A stretch of 64,000 nucleotides of DNA from Sphingobium phenoxybenzoativorans. Lineage in GTDB: Bacteria > Pseudomonadota > Alphaproteobacteria > Sphingomonadales > Sphingomonadaceae. A model generated the notes under the pieces. That model was not told where the DNA came from. It searched no databases and worked only from the letters and a program-made list of their open reading frames with translations. The position numbers and the translations under genes were made by a program. The stretch lies in contig NZ_MINO01000003.1 of NCBI RefSeq assembly GCF_001757355.1, positions 62,001 through 126,000 of the forward strand. Direction: 5' to 3'. Below are positions 33,083 through 42,652 of the stretch, in pieces (within the stretch, counting starts at the first letter, position 1; each line of letters begins with the position of its first letter).

Positions 33083-33739
33083 ATGGTCCTCGGTTTGCGC
33101 CCTGGCGTCAGCTTCTGCGACATTGACGATCAACTGATCTTTCTTGACCTGGAGGCCGATCGCTATTTCGCCCTAGCGCCTGCCGCGCAGGAAGCCTTCA
33201 GGATGCTGTGGCACGCAAAATCCCGCCATGACCCTGACGCGGACCTTCCGCCTTCCCTGCCGATCAGCCTTCTCGACAGCAACGCCTCGACACATCCTTT
33301 ACCCTGTCCCTCCCACATTCCGCAGCGGAGCATTTTGGACCGTCAGCCCGGCCGGGCAAGTCCGCTTCGACTGCTTGCCGCGCTGGCGATGCTGCTCAGC
33401 GCGCGCATGACGATCCGCTACCGCGGGCTATCGGCAGGCATCGCAGCGATTGCGGCGCGCAAAGCGAGAATGATCGAACCAATAGCCGATCATGCCGCGC
33501 TTCCGCCAATAGCCGCCGCCTTTGCCAAAAGCGCCCGCTTTATCCGCACGCATGATCAATGCCTCTCTCGCTCCATGGCGCTGGCTTCCTGTCTTGCGCG
33601 GCATGGCATCGCGGCTGACTTGGTTCTCGCGGTGCAAATGCGTCCCTTTGCCGCCCATAGTTGGGTCCAGCAGGATGCGCTGCTCCTCAACGATCGCTAT
33701 GAAAATATCCGCAGCTACACGCCTATCCTGGTCATCTAA
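33083..33739 (+). CDS. Lasso-peptide leader-binding protease, fused B1/B2
   Basis: 218 residues. Residues 1-80 form the PqqD-like RiPP recognition element (LIFLDLEADRYFALAPAAQE is typical) that binds the leader. Residues about 95-218 are the transglutaminase-like cysteine protease with Cys160 (HDQCLSRS), His192 (AAHSWVQ) and Asp204 (LLNDRYENI). It removes the leader before cyclisation. Its stop overlaps the next start (TAATG), so B and C are translationally coupled. The fusion of both parts is usual in proteobacteria. Confidence 0.92.
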   Translation: MVLGLRPGVSFCDIDDQLIFLDLEADRYFALAPAAQEAFRMLWHAKSRHDPDADLPPSLPISLLDSNASTHPLPCPSHIPQRSILDRQPGRASPLRLLAALAMLLSARMTIRYRGLSAGIAAIAARKARMIEPIADHAALPPIAAAFAKSARFIRTHDQCLSRSMALASCLARHGIAADLVLAVQMRPFAAHSWVQQDALLLNDRYENIRSYTPILVI

Positions 33740-35514
33740 TGCTGCCGCGTTTTCTTGTCCTGGCAAACGGAACGGACGTCTTTCCGTCGCTCGGACCTGA
33801 CATTGCAGCGCGCATGCGAAGCATTGACCCGGGCATGCAGATCCATGTCTGGGGATCGACTATGGTCGCGGTCGCGGGCAGCCCTGTCATCCCGCTGGAA
33901 CAGGGCATCATCATCGGCGCGCTTGTCGATCGCCGCTATCCGCAGACCCTTTCAAGCCTTCCAGAAAGGGAGAAGCAGGCCATAAGGCAATCGCGCGGCC
34001 TGCATCTCATCTCCTCTTATTGGGGCGGATATGTCGCCATAATCGGTAGCGCCGATGGCAAGTCGGTCGATATTGTGCGCGCGCCCTTCGGCGAACTACC
34101 ATGCTATCATAAGCGATATGGGCAGGCGACGTTGCTCGCTTCTGACATGGATATGCTCGTCCTGGCGGGCATTGCCCGGCCTCCGGTCGCCTGGAGCGCC
34201 GTCGCGCACGAACTCGCCTGGCAGGACATAAGAACAGATGAGACCTGCCTTGAGGGCATCAGCGCTTTGCAAATGGGGCACCGGCTGACCATCGGCGAGG
34301 GTCTTGGACGGGTGGAACAGCTATGGTCGCCCTGGGACCATGTGATGGATCGGCATGGCAGCGCAGCTGAGGAGAGCGAACGCATAAGACAAAGCACGGG
34401 CCATTGCATCGGCGCCAGGGCCAGCCACTATGATCGGGTCCTGCTGATGCTGTCCGGCGGCATAGACTCCTCCATCGTCGCTGCAGGCCTGCACGCCTCA
34501 GGCAATGACTATCGCCTTGTAACGCTGGTCACCCGCGACCGCCACGGGGATGAGCGGGATTTCGGGCGACTGATGGCGCAGGCCGTCGGCCAGCCGCTGC
34601 ATGAAGCTCTGCGCGATGTACGCCGCATAGATCCAGACCATACGGATGCGGCGCGCCTGCCAAGGCCGGCCAAGCGGATGTTCGAACAGGAATCAGCCCG
34701 GATCGCGATCGAGCAGGCGCGCAGCGTTGGCGCTCAGGCGATCTTTTCGGGCGGAGGCGGCGACAATGTCTATTGCGGCCTGCATTCTGCAGCGCCGGTT
34801 GCCGACAGGCTGCTGACTGGCGGCGTTGGACGGGAGATGTTCCGCGCCGCTCGACACCTTAGCGATATGGCAGGGGTCAGCATTGCGGCCGTCGTCCGCT
34901 CGGCCCTCAAACTTTCACTGCCGTGGAATAGGACTGGCGCCTTCAAACCAGATTTAAGCTATCTCTCTCGTGATGCCGCCGCTTTGGCATCAGCCACTCC
35001 AGCCCATCCCTGGTTTGTCCGTCCTCGCCAAGGCCTTCCAGGCAAGATGCGGCACATCAAGCTTCTCTCCTATGCGCAAAGCTATATCGATGGGCTGGAC
35101 CCGCAAATGCCGATGCCGATGATCGCGCCGCTTCTTGGTCAGCCCTTGGTCGAGGCTTGTCTCTCCATACCCACCTGGCGCTGGTTTGAAGACGGCAAGA
35201 ATCGCATGGTTGCAAGGCGCGCTTTTGCGCGCGAACTGCCGCCGCAAATCGCCGAACGCAGATCCAAGGGCACGACGGACAGTTTTACCGGCGAGATTTT
35301 CGAACGTCACCATGCCCGCTTGCGGGAGATATTGATGGACGGGCTGCTCGCTGCGCAGGGCATTCTCGACCGGAACGCGATCGAGGGCAGCTTTCGCTCA
35401 ACCGGCACGGTCGCGCCGCCCGACACAGGACGCCTGCTTCGGCTCATCGACGTAGAGACATGGGCGCGGGCCTGGCACGGCGGTGGCGCAGGTATAACTG
35501 CGACGAATGGTTGA
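33739..35514 (+). CDS. Lasso-peptide macrolactam synthetase (asparagine-synthetase-like C protein)
   Basis: 591 residues. The ATP-pyrophosphatase domain shows the PP-loop LSGGIDSSIVAAGL (SGGIDSS at 239-245); the N-terminal glutaminase-like domain lacks the catalytic Cys of asparagine synthetases, as expected for lasso cyclases. It adenylates the ring Asp/Glu side chain of the core and joins it to Gly1 while the tail is held in place. No ABC exporter gene follows, which is common for this subfamily. Confidence 0.93.
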   Translation: MLPRFLVLANGTDVFPSLGPDIAARMRSIDPGMQIHVWGSTMVAVAGSPVIPLEQGIIIGALVDRRYPQTLSSLPEREKQAIRQSRGLHLISSYWGGYVAIIGSADGKSVDIVRAPFGELPCYHKRYGQATLLASDMDMLVLAGIARPPVAWSAVAHELAWQDIRTDETCLEGISALQMGHRLTIGEGLGRVEQLWSPWDHVMDRHGSAAEESERIRQSTGHCIGARASHYDRVLLMLSGGIDSSIVAAGLHASGNDYRLVTLVTRDRHGDERDFGRLMAQAVGQPLHEALRDVRRIDPDHTDAARLPRPAKRMFEQESARIAIEQARSVGAQAIFSGGGGDNVYCGLHSAAPVADRLLTGGVGREMFRAARHLSDMAGVSIAAVVRSALKLSLPWNRTGAFKPDLSYLSRDAAALASATPAHPWFVRPRQGLPGKMRHIKLLSYAQSYIDGLDPQMPMPMIAPLLGQPLVEACLSIPTWRWFEDGKNRMVARRAFARELPPQIAERRSKGTTDSFTGEIFERHHARLREILMDGLLAAQGILDRNAIEGSFRSTGTVAPPDTGRLLRLIDVETWARAWHGGGAGITATNG

Positions 35515-35640
35515 CTTGTCCACTTAAGGGACGCGGAGGTCCGCGATTGTCATGGCGGACAGCAGCTCCGGGCGCTATCATCAATCCATAGTCCGCAGGA
35601 GGCTGTTGCCCTAACAATCCGCGGCGGAACAGGATGTGTC

Positions 35641-35823
35641 ATGACCCAGCCACAGCTTGCTCAACAGTTCACGCATGTGCTCACGCGCCTGCCGCAATGG
35701 ATACGACATGATCTCAATGTGAAGGATGATCTCGTCCGCTTGCGCGCGGAAGAAGCGGTCGCCGCCATGATTGCCGCCTCGCTGCGGCCCAATGGCGCCA
35801 ATGCCCCAGGCGACATAGCCTAA
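35641..35823 (+). CDS. Small helical protein, 60 aa (DUF6771-like?)
   Basis: Encodes MTQPQLAQQFTHVLTRLPQW, IRHDLNVKDDLVRLRAEEAV, then AAMIAASL. The pattern of a Pro-Trp turn followed by an amphipathic helix with RxxAEE resembles the small sphingomonad family DUF6771, an assignment made from memory. It lies 126 nt after the lasso cyclase gene and before a terminator, so it may be the last gene of the lasso operon. The function is unknown. Confidence 0.55.
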   Translation: MTQPQLAQQFTHVLTRLPQWIRHDLNVKDDLVRLRAEEAVAAMIAASLRPNGANAPGDIA

Positions 35824-35825
35824 GT

Positions 35826-35863
35826 GGTTCTCAGGCCGCCGGGAGTGCCGGCGGCTTGAGACC
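35826..35863. terminator. Bidirectional terminator
   Basis: Core stem GCCGCCGG / CCGGCGGC with outer pairing of GGTTCTCA to TGAGACC, between the convergent 60-aa gene and the HU gene. Confidence 0.75.
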
Positions 35864-35871
35864 GAACAGGC

Positions 35872-36147
35872 TCAACCGTTCAGCTTATCCTTAAGAGCCT
35901 TTGCGGGAGAGAAGGCCAGCTTGCGCGAGGCTGCAATGCTGATCGTCTCGCCAGTGGCCGGATTGCGGCCGTCACGGGCGGGGCTGTCCTTGACCTTGAA
36001 CTTGCCAAAGCCGTTGATCGAGATTTCCTCACCCTTAGCGGCGGCGGACGCAATCACGCCGAATGCAGCATCGAGAAATTTCTTGGCATCGCTTTTCGCG
36101 ATACCTTGGTCAGCCGCAAGAGCATCAACAAGTTCAGCCTGGTTCAT
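35872..36147 (-). CDS. hup: HU-family DNA-binding protein
   Basis: 91 residues, full length. The N-terminal helices (MNQAELVDALAADQGIAKSD) are followed by the signature ISINGFGKFKVKDSPARDGR and NPATGETISIAASRKLAFSP. HU bends DNA and compacts the nucleoid. It lies between the two convergent halves of the lasso locus; whether it belongs functionally or by chance is not shown. Confidence 0.93.
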   Translation of the reverse strand: MNQAELVDALAADQGIAKSDAKKFLDAAFGVIASAAAKGEEISINGFGKFKVKDSPARDGRNPATGETISIAASRKLAFSPAKALKDKLNG

Positions 36148-36283
36148 ACAGTATCTCCATCGTCAGAATCGATGGCGAGCAGATGGCAAGCCCAGAGCGC
36201 GACGTCGAGCAGAATCGCCTAATTCCGGGCTGAACCATGGTAAATAGCTGCCGGAATCTGGCTGGAGGAAATGCGCGACCTCA

Positions 36284-38413
36284 CTAGGGCTGAGCAGTTT
36301 CATCCCGCTTCTCGCGCATTTGAATCCAGCGCTGATATTGCTCTGCCTTGGCAGGATCCGGATCGATCCGCTTCTGAAACCAGAAGGAAAACCAGTCGAG
36401 ATTGCGCACATAAATGGCTTTGCGATGGGCAGGCTGCCATTTCATATGATGTTCGTCGGGAAAGATATAAAGATCTACCGGCTGCTGCTGCTCATGGAGG
36501 GCGGTGAAGCTTTCAAGGCCCAGCAATGCCTCCTCGTTCGCCAACTGCATGAGCAAGGGACGGTTCATGGTCTTTGCGTTGAGGGCAAGCGAATAGGGCC
36601 GCCAATAATCGTCCCGCCCTTCCGATGCAAAAGGCGCTCCGGCCTCATGCTGGTCATCAGCAAAAGCAAGACCTGCATAGGTCATCGCCGTATGGGTATC
36701 GGTACAGCAGCTACTGACCGCGGCGGCAGCGAACAGCCTGCTGTTGATGAGCGCGAAACGGGTGGAGGAGGCCCCATCGCTGAGACCGGTAAGGCCGATC
36801 CTTTCTGGGTCGGCGATGCCGCGCGCGATCACCATTTCCGCGCCGACGGTCAGCGCGGAAAGCAGGCTGCGCCGATCAGCCCAGTCCTTCTGATTGGCCG
36901 TCGCAAAATCAGCCCAGCTCTTGATCCCAGGCGCCAGGATCGCAGCACTTGCAGGGCGCTCGAAACTCAGGACGGCAAATCCTTGGGCAGCGAAAAGATG
37001 GACAGGATATTCGTCGCCGGTGCCGCCGCGCAGAAAGCCATTGCTATTATATTGGACGATGATGAGCGGCAGCCGCTCTCCTTTTTTGTGGCCAGGCGGC
37101 AGGACGAGGTCGCCGCGCGCCGCCAGTCCGCGATCATTTTTCCACCGGAGCCGCTCGACAGACCCCAGCCTTATGGCCCGAAATTCAGGATTGGGATCAA
37201 AAAGCGTACGCGATTTCCCATTTTTCACGTCGACCGAAACGATATGGCGCGGCGTCACGCTATTTTCCCGAAGGCAGAGCAAAGCGTCGCCACGTAGCGC
37301 GCAGCCGGTCAGCAGGTCCGACGTCCGAAACAGCAGGCGCGGCTGCCCGCCCGGTGTCCAGCGATACAGCGCAACAGTGTCCCGCGCCCAGCCTTCACGA
37401 CGCAGAAACAAGATCGTGCCGCCAACCTTCTCCCACCACAGCCCGATCATGCCGCCTTGGCACGCGCTGTCACGACAGACGATATCTCTGCCCTCGCTGT
37501 CCTGAGCATGGAGGTTGAGGGGAGAAAGGGGCGTATCGCCTTCAGGCTCGACCCAGGCGCGCCTGCCATTGGGCATTCTTGCTTGGGGAAAATCGCTACT
37601 CTGCCCGAAGGCTCCAAAGAAAGATGTCTCCTCCGCACTGGCACGCCCAACCCCACCCCTATCCGGATCGATGCTCTCTATCTGCAATGGCACAGCGCCA
37701 GCGATTTGCGGTCTTAAGCCAAGATGGGGCGCTGTTCGCCCGTCATAATGCCAGCCTCCTTCTCCCTCCTTATCGATCGCGGATTCCAGGGCGCGGGTAG
37801 CTGGGCGCGTTGCAAAAAGGAGGTTGTGGCCATTCCTGCTCCAGAGAAAAGCCTCGACATCCACCGGGGCATCGGTGACTGCCTTCGCGCCGGAGCCATC
37901 AAGTCGGGCGCGCCAAAGTTGGGTGCGGCCCTTATCCCGACGAAGATAGGCGATGGATTGCCCATCTGGCGACCATTGTGGGATTGACGGCTCTGCGACG
38001 CCGACCGGCATCCGCATGCCTCGCATGACAGTGGTGGCGATCATCAGTTCGCCCCCACTATCGATCAGCCGTGGATCGCTACGTCGATCAAGGCCCATTA
38101 CGACAAGCCCGATACAATAGCTGTTTGTGGCAGGCTCGGCCCTGCGGATGAGAAAGGCGATCCTCCTTCCATCCGGAGACAGCGCCAGGGGACTGGGCTG
38201 ATCGACCTGCGCCGGGTCCGGCTCGCCGATATCCCGCAGTCCAATCAGATCATCAGCCGTGATCAAGCGTTTATGCTCCACGGCCGCGATTTGAGACGGA
38301 AGCAGGTCGGAACAATGTGCGATGGCCGGCTGGGAGCCGGCCATCGCCATCAGGAGGACGATCGCGCGCAAGGGATGAGCGCGGCCGGCGGCATGGCGCT
38401 GTCGGGTCACCAT
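36284..38413 (-). CDS. Lasso-peptide isopeptidase (S9 family, AtxE-like)
   Basis: 709 residues: signal peptide (LRAIVLLMAMAGSQPAIAHC), an N-terminal beta-propeller (LSPDGRRIAFLI, WSPDGQSIAYLR), and a C-terminal alpha/beta-hydrolase domain with the nucleophile elbow GLSDG at 543-547 (Ser545) and a C-terminal EHHMKW holding the catalytic His. Isopeptidases of this group cut the ring amide of their cognate threaded lasso peptide, linearising it. It overlaps the receptor gene by seven bases (ATGGTGA), so receptor and hydrolase are coupled. It is predicted to act in the periplasm, or in the cytoplasm if the signal is not used. Confidence 0.9.
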   Translation of the reverse strand: MVTRQRHAAGRAHPLRAIVLLMAMAGSQPAIAHCSDLLPSQIAAVEHKRLITADDLIGLRDIGEPDPAQVDQPSPLALSPDGRRIAFLIRRAEPATNSYCIGLVVMGLDRRSDPRLIDSGGELMIATTVMRGMRMPVGVAEPSIPQWSPDGQSIAYLRRDKGRTQLWRARLDGSGAKAVTDAPVDVEAFLWSRNGHNLLFATRPATRALESAIDKEGEGGWHYDGRTAPHLGLRPQIAGAVPLQIESIDPDRGGVGRASAEETSFFGAFGQSSDFPQARMPNGRRAWVEPEGDTPLSPLNLHAQDSEGRDIVCRDSACQGGMIGLWWEKVGGTILFLRREGWARDTVALYRWTPGGQPRLLFRTSDLLTGCALRGDALLCLRENSVTPRHIVSVDVKNGKSRTLFDPNPEFRAIRLGSVERLRWKNDRGLAARGDLVLPPGHKKGERLPLIIVQYNSNGFLRGGTGDEYPVHLFAAQGFAVLSFERPASAAILAPGIKSWADFATANQKDWADRRSLLSALTVGAEMVIARGIADPERIGLTGLSDGASSTRFALINSRLFAAAAVSSCCTDTHTAMTYAGLAFADDQHEAGAPFASEGRDDYWRPYSLALNAKTMNRPLLMQLANEEALLGLESFTALHEQQQPVDLYIFPDEHHMKWQPAHRKAIYVRNLDWFSFWFQKRIDPDPAKAEQYQRWIQMREKRDETAQP

Positions 38414-40983
38414 GTGGTGCTGATGCCGAGGCTCAACACCCTCCCGATGGGAGAATAGTTGGTGGAGTCATAGGTGCTGTCATACATGTCATAATTGGCG
38501 ATCCGCCGCGGCTTCGCATCGAAGGCATTGAGTGCTGACAGGCTGAGATCGATATTCTTCACAGCCCCCCAAAGCTGATCGAGATGGACTTGCGCGGTGA
38601 GATCGACCGTCGTCATGCCGCGGACTCGGACATCGTCGCCAACCCGATCGTCATCGACGCCGCCAATATAGTTGAGCGCGCCATTGAGGTTGAGCGAGCC
38701 GCGCCGCCAATTGAGCGATCCCCTGCCCCGCCAATGCGGCGGCGTGAACAGCACGCCCGTGCGAGGCGCTTCCGCCTGCCCTGCAATCAGTTGCTGGACG
38801 ACATGGAGATAGCTGACATTGGCGCTTGCGGTCAGTTCCCCTTGCTGAAATGGGAAACGGTAGTCCAACAGAATGTCCACACCCTTGATCGTCTGGCGGC
38901 TGCTGTTCCGGTTACGGTTGTCGACGATCGCCACGACATTGGACGGATCGGCGCCATCATCGGTGAGATCTGTAAATTGCAGCGCTGAATTGATGATTCC
39001 GGCAGCCATAGCTTGGGACGGATTGAGCGTTACCAATCCGGCATAGATCGGATTGGACAGCGATTGGGTGGAGAAGGAGATGGGCGAGACGATGCGGTCA
39101 GTATAGCGGGTGTGGAAATAGCTTCGCTGCAAGCGGGTGCCCTCGATCACCGCGGGATGGATATCGATCGAGGCTGTCCATGTCTCTGCGCGCTCTGGCG
39201 TAAGGCCGGGATTGCCGCCGGATATGAGCAGCGCACTCGCGTCAGGTGCGTAACCCGTGCCGCCCAGGCTCGCTACGGGATAGAGCGAGACGGACGGCAC
39301 CTGATTTTGTTGCAGGAGCGATGGCGCACGGAAGGACCGGCCCCAGCTCGCCTTGAGATCAACGTCGCGCGACGGCGCATAGATGATCCCGAATTTGGGC
39401 GTGGCCACGCTATCAATGCCGGGATAGCGCTCATATCGCACGGCACCGCTCAGATCGAGGCGATGGATGAGGCCAAGCTCCATGTCCGGCGAGACGAGCG
39501 GCACGCTGAGTTCGCCATAGCCATAATAGCTGTCCTGATCCCGGCGCACGCTGGCGACATTGTCGGCGCCGCGATCGGCATTGAGAAGATTGCGCCGATA
39601 GCCGGCGCCAATAGCGATGCGCACCCTGCCGGCTGGCAAGCGAAACAGACCGCCATCGGCGCCCAGCTCGACCGACTGCCCACTGTTGCAATAGCAGACA
39701 AATTGGGTGGCGATTTGCTCGGCGCCTTCAAAGACCCGTGAACGCAGGAATGAGCGCTCATTGCCATAGACGCCGGATAGACTGGCATTCCAATCGCCAG
39801 GCAGGGTCAGGCTAAGGCTCGGCGCAATCGCGATGGAACGGCTGGTTGAGGGCTGTTCGATATGGCTGAGCGCCAGATCGCCTTCGCTATTCAGCGGATA
39901 GTCGATCTGCGACCGGCGATGATTATAGAGCAGATCGACAGCAAAATTGAGGCTGTCGCTTAGCGCCTGATGTCCGGAAACAACGAGCGCATGGCGCTTG
40001 AGCGGCGGAAAGATGGTCAGCCCTGGATTGGCGCTGGTGAAACTGCGGTCATTGGAGCGAAGCGCTGGGCTGCGCGCAAATTCATAGGAGGCGATGATGC
40101 CGCCCGAAGCCCATCGCGTGCCGGTGGTAAGACCATAGCGCTGGTTGGACCAGTCGCCCTGCGTGGCCAGTGCGCCTTCCGCGTCGAGGCGCAGGCCGTC
40201 GAAGTCGGGTCGCAGGATGATGTTGGCGACGCCAGCGACAGCATCGGACCCGTAAAGCGCCGATGCGCCATCTGCGACGACCTCCAGGCGATCAACAGCG
40301 CCAAGCGGGATGGCAGATACATCAATACCCTGACGCGAGCCATTATAGGCAAGGCGACGACCGTTCAGCAGCGTGAGCGTTGCGTCACTGCCAAGCCCGC
40401 GCAGATTGATGGTCGTGGCGCCGCCGACATTGATGCCGCTGGCGGCTGGAACATTAGCGCCCACCCCCGGATTCTGCCCGCCGCCAAAGGCCTGCGGCAA
40501 ATTCTGGACCACCTGCGCCATGCTTGTCTGACCGCTCCGCAAAAGATCCTCGCGGTCGAAGCGAATGACGGGAGAAGCAATTCGCGCGCCACGAATGCGG
40601 CTGCCGGTGACAATGATGGCCTCGCTCTGGTCGCCGACACTCTCGTCACCAAGTGATTGAACATCGCGCGCGATGATAAGGTCGCCATCGACCACGCGCG
40701 ACCGAAGCCCGGATCCTCTGAGCAGGTGCGCAACGGCTTCCTCGGGAGTGAAGCGCCCGATGAGCTCAGGCGCAACTTTCCCGGTGATAAGCGGCGCCGG
40801 CGCGCCGATATTGCGTCCTGACGCCAGCGCCACAGCGCGCAAGGATGCATCGAGCGGCTGGGCCGGCAGACGATAATCCTGCTCGGCAGATGTTTGCGCC
40901 ATGGCGCTGGGAGCAAGCGCGACATTGGCAATCGCCACGACTGACACGGAAGCCGCAAAAACGGCGCTACGGATGATGCTCAC
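38407..40983 (-). CDS. STN-type TonB-dependent receptor, putative lasso-peptide importer
   Basis: 858 residues: signal peptide (ending PSAMAQ), an STN signalling domain at about 37-110 (RLPAQPLDASLRAVALASGR; FTPEEAVAHLLRGSGLRSRV), TonB-box-like AIIVTGSR, a plug domain and a barrel ending LGISTTW. STN domains contact FecR-type anti-sigma factors, so substrate binding should be signalled inward to the sigma-FecR pair directly upstream. It is adjacent to and co-translated with the isopeptidase. The cognate lasso peptide is the inferred ligand. Confidence 0.92.
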   Translation of the reverse strand: MSIIRSAVFAASVSVVAIANVALAPSAMAQTSAEQDYRLPAQPLDASLRAVALASGRNIGAPAPLITGKVAPELIGRFTPEEAVAHLLRGSGLRSRVVDGDLIIARDVQSLGDESVGDQSEAIIVTGSRIRGARIASPVIRFDREDLLRSGQTSMAQVVQNLPQAFGGGQNPGVGANVPAASGINVGGATTINLRGLGSDATLTLLNGRRLAYNGSRQGIDVSAIPLGAVDRLEVVADGASALYGSDAVAGVANIILRPDFDGLRLDAEGALATQGDWSNQRYGLTTGTRWASGGIIASYEFARSPALRSNDRSFTSANPGLTIFPPLKRHALVVSGHQALSDSLNFAVDLLYNHRRSQIDYPLNSEGDLALSHIEQPSTSRSIAIAPSLSLTLPGDWNASLSGVYGNERSFLRSRVFEGAEQIATQFVCYCNSGQSVELGADGGLFRLPAGRVRIAIGAGYRRNLLNADRGADNVASVRRDQDSYYGYGELSVPLVSPDMELGLIHRLDLSGAVRYERYPGIDSVATPKFGIIYAPSRDVDLKASWGRSFRAPSLLQQNQVPSVSLYPVASLGGTGYAPDASALLISGGNPGLTPERAETWTASIDIHPAVIEGTRLQRSYFHTRYTDRIVSPISFSTQSLSNPIYAGLVTLNPSQAMAAGIINSALQFTDLTDDGADPSNVVAIVDNRNRNSSRQTIKGVDILLDYRFPFQQGELTASANVSYLHVVQQLIAGQAEAPRTGVLFTPPHWRGRGSLNWRRGSLNLNGALNYIGGVDDDRVGDDVRVRGMTTVDLTAQVHLDQLWGAVKNIDLSLSALNAFDAKPRRIANYDMYDSTYDSTNYSPIGRVLSLGISTTW

Positions 40984-41081
40984 AAAATTTTCCCCTTTTG
41001 GCGATTTGCCGACGCGGCATCGCTTGAGGGGTTGGACAGGCCAGGGGCGATTTACCCTGGCGCTTTTTTCTCATCTTTCGC

Positions 41082-42065
41082 TCAGCGCATGCCGAGGACA
41101 AATCCCCCGTCCGGATCCTGTGTCAGGGTGAGGGACAGGCTTTCCGCCAAGAGGCGCGCCAAGCGCGCCGTGTCCTGCGCCTTAAACGTGCCGGTAAAGC
41201 GCAGCGCGCCGGTCGAGGCATCGGCAAGACGGATGGGATGCAGCGCATAACGATTGGCGTCTGCGATCACGTCGGAAAGCCTTGCATTTTCATAGGATAG
41301 CATGCCCGACGGCCAGCGGCTTTCTTCTCCGGAGGATGACAATGGCGGCTTCGCCGGCTCCGAAGGCGCGATAGCGGTCCATTGACCAGGCTTGAGGAAT
41401 CGGCCCTTCCCCTCTCGTCCGATATGCCGCACTTCGATAGAACCCCGCAGGAGCGCAACCGAGGTGCGCAGGCCCTCAACCGTCACATCGAAAACCGTGC
41501 CATGGGCAATGACCTCGCCAGCACGGGTGCCGACGATGAACGGCCGGTCGGCATCATGCGCGACGTCGAACCGCGCCCGGCCCCGCTCAAGGATAAGACG
41601 CCGCGCCGATCCGCTATATTGGATGGCGACAAGGCTGTTTGTATCCAAAATGACCTTCGAACCATCGGGCAATGTGAACGTCCGGATTTCTCCAACCTGG
41701 CTTGCCATTTCCGCAGGTCGCGGAGATCCCAACCCAAGGAAACCGGCACGATAGAATCCAAACGCTGCCAAAAGCAGACAAATAGTCGCCGCGAGGGCCA
41801 GCAGTTTGCTCCCCCCTCTCCCGGATGGATTGCCTCCAACATGAGCTTCGGATCGATTGATTTCAGGGCGCTTCATCCGCGCCATGACGTCCCATCCGTC
41901 CAAAAGCGCGTCATAGATATCCGCGTGCCGGCTATCGGCCGTATACCAGCGCGTAAATTTCTCCTGTTCCTGCGCAGCGGGGCTTGTTCGCAACAGCGCC
42001 AGCCATGCTACAGCCTCCTCCCGTATCATCGCATCAGTGCGGGGAGACCCTTGTGGGTCGGACAT
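41082..42065 (-). CDS. fecR: FecR-family anti-sigma regulator
   Basis: 327 residues from ATG 42065, which overlaps the sigma-factor stop (TAATG). The cytoplasmic DUF4880-like N-terminus (EEAVAWLALLRTSPAAQEQE; ADSRHADIYDALLD) precedes one membrane helix (LLALAATICLLLAAFGFY). The periplasmic FecR domain (GEIRTFTLPDGSKVILDTNS; IEVRHIGREGKG) is followed by a DUF4974-like end. It links the STN receptor to the sigma factor. Confidence 0.92.
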   Translation of the reverse strand: MSDPQGSPRTDAMIREEAVAWLALLRTSPAAQEQEKFTRWYTADSRHADIYDALLDGWDVMARMKRPEINRSEAHVGGNPSGRGGSKLLALAATICLLLAAFGFYRAGFLGLGSPRPAEMASQVGEIRTFTLPDGSKVILDTNSLVAIQYSGSARRLILERGRARFDVAHDADRPFIVGTRAGEVIAHGTVFDVTVEGLRTSVALLRGSIEVRHIGREGKGRFLKPGQWTAIAPSEPAKPPLSSSGEESRWPSGMLSYENARLSDVIADANRYALHPIRLADASTGALRFTGTFKAQDTARLARLLAESLSLTLTQDPDGGFVLGMR

Positions 42066-42652
42066 TAGCGCGACCTCAAGACGCGGTCGAGATGGGCGAT
42101 CGCCTTGCGCATATGCCACTCGACCCCCTTCATGCTCAAACCTTGCCGATCCGCGATATCCCGATAGCTTTGGCCGTCAACCCTGTGCGCAAGAAACACC
42201 TCGCGCGTCTTTGGCTTGAGCCGCAATAGCGCGGATTGCAGGCGGTTAAGCGTGTCGCGCGCTTCAAGCGCAGCGATAGGGTCGGGAGCGGCAACTTCCG
42301 TCTCATCAATCGGCACATGCAATGAAAGCGAGCGCTGCAGAGCTGAGTTGGCGCGATCGCGCAGGATATTTGTTGCGATTTGCTGGAGATAGGCCTCCGG
42401 ATTTTCGATGACGGCGCTCGACCTGCGGACCGCGGATGCCATCCTCGCGAAGCTTTCCTGGACAAGATCATTTGTATCCTGACGATCAACCCGGCGCCCG
42501 AAAAAGCGGCGGAGCTTCGGCCCCTTTTCATGATAGAGGCCTTCCAAGGCAGCCAAAGAACCCAGCACTACTCGGTCTTCGGGCGGTAAAGGACTATCCT
42601 CGGCAAGCGGCTCTGGCGAATAATTGCCCAAATCTCCGAAATTCAGGCGCAT
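42065..42652 (-). CDS. ECF-type sigma factor (FecI-like)
   Basis: 195 residues. Region 2 is recognisable as RRFFGRRVDRQDTNDLVQES-FARM, and region 4 as LRLKPKTREVFLAHRVDGQS-YRDIADRQGL. The frame runs upstream to 42805 without homology, so ATG 42652 (MRLNFGDLGN) is taken as the start. It should direct transcription of the receptor-isopeptidase genes and possibly the lasso operon when the receptor is occupied. Confidence 0.9.
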   Translation of the reverse strand: MRLNFGDLGNYSPEPLAEDSPLPPEDRVVLGSLAALEGLYHEKGPKLRRFFGRRVDRQDTNDLVQESFARMASAVRRSSAVIENPEAYLQQIATNILRDRANSALQRSLSLHVPIDETEVAAPDPIAALEARDTLNRLQSALLRLKPKTREVFLAHRVDGQSYRDIADRQGLSMKGVEWHMRKAIAHLDRVLRSR

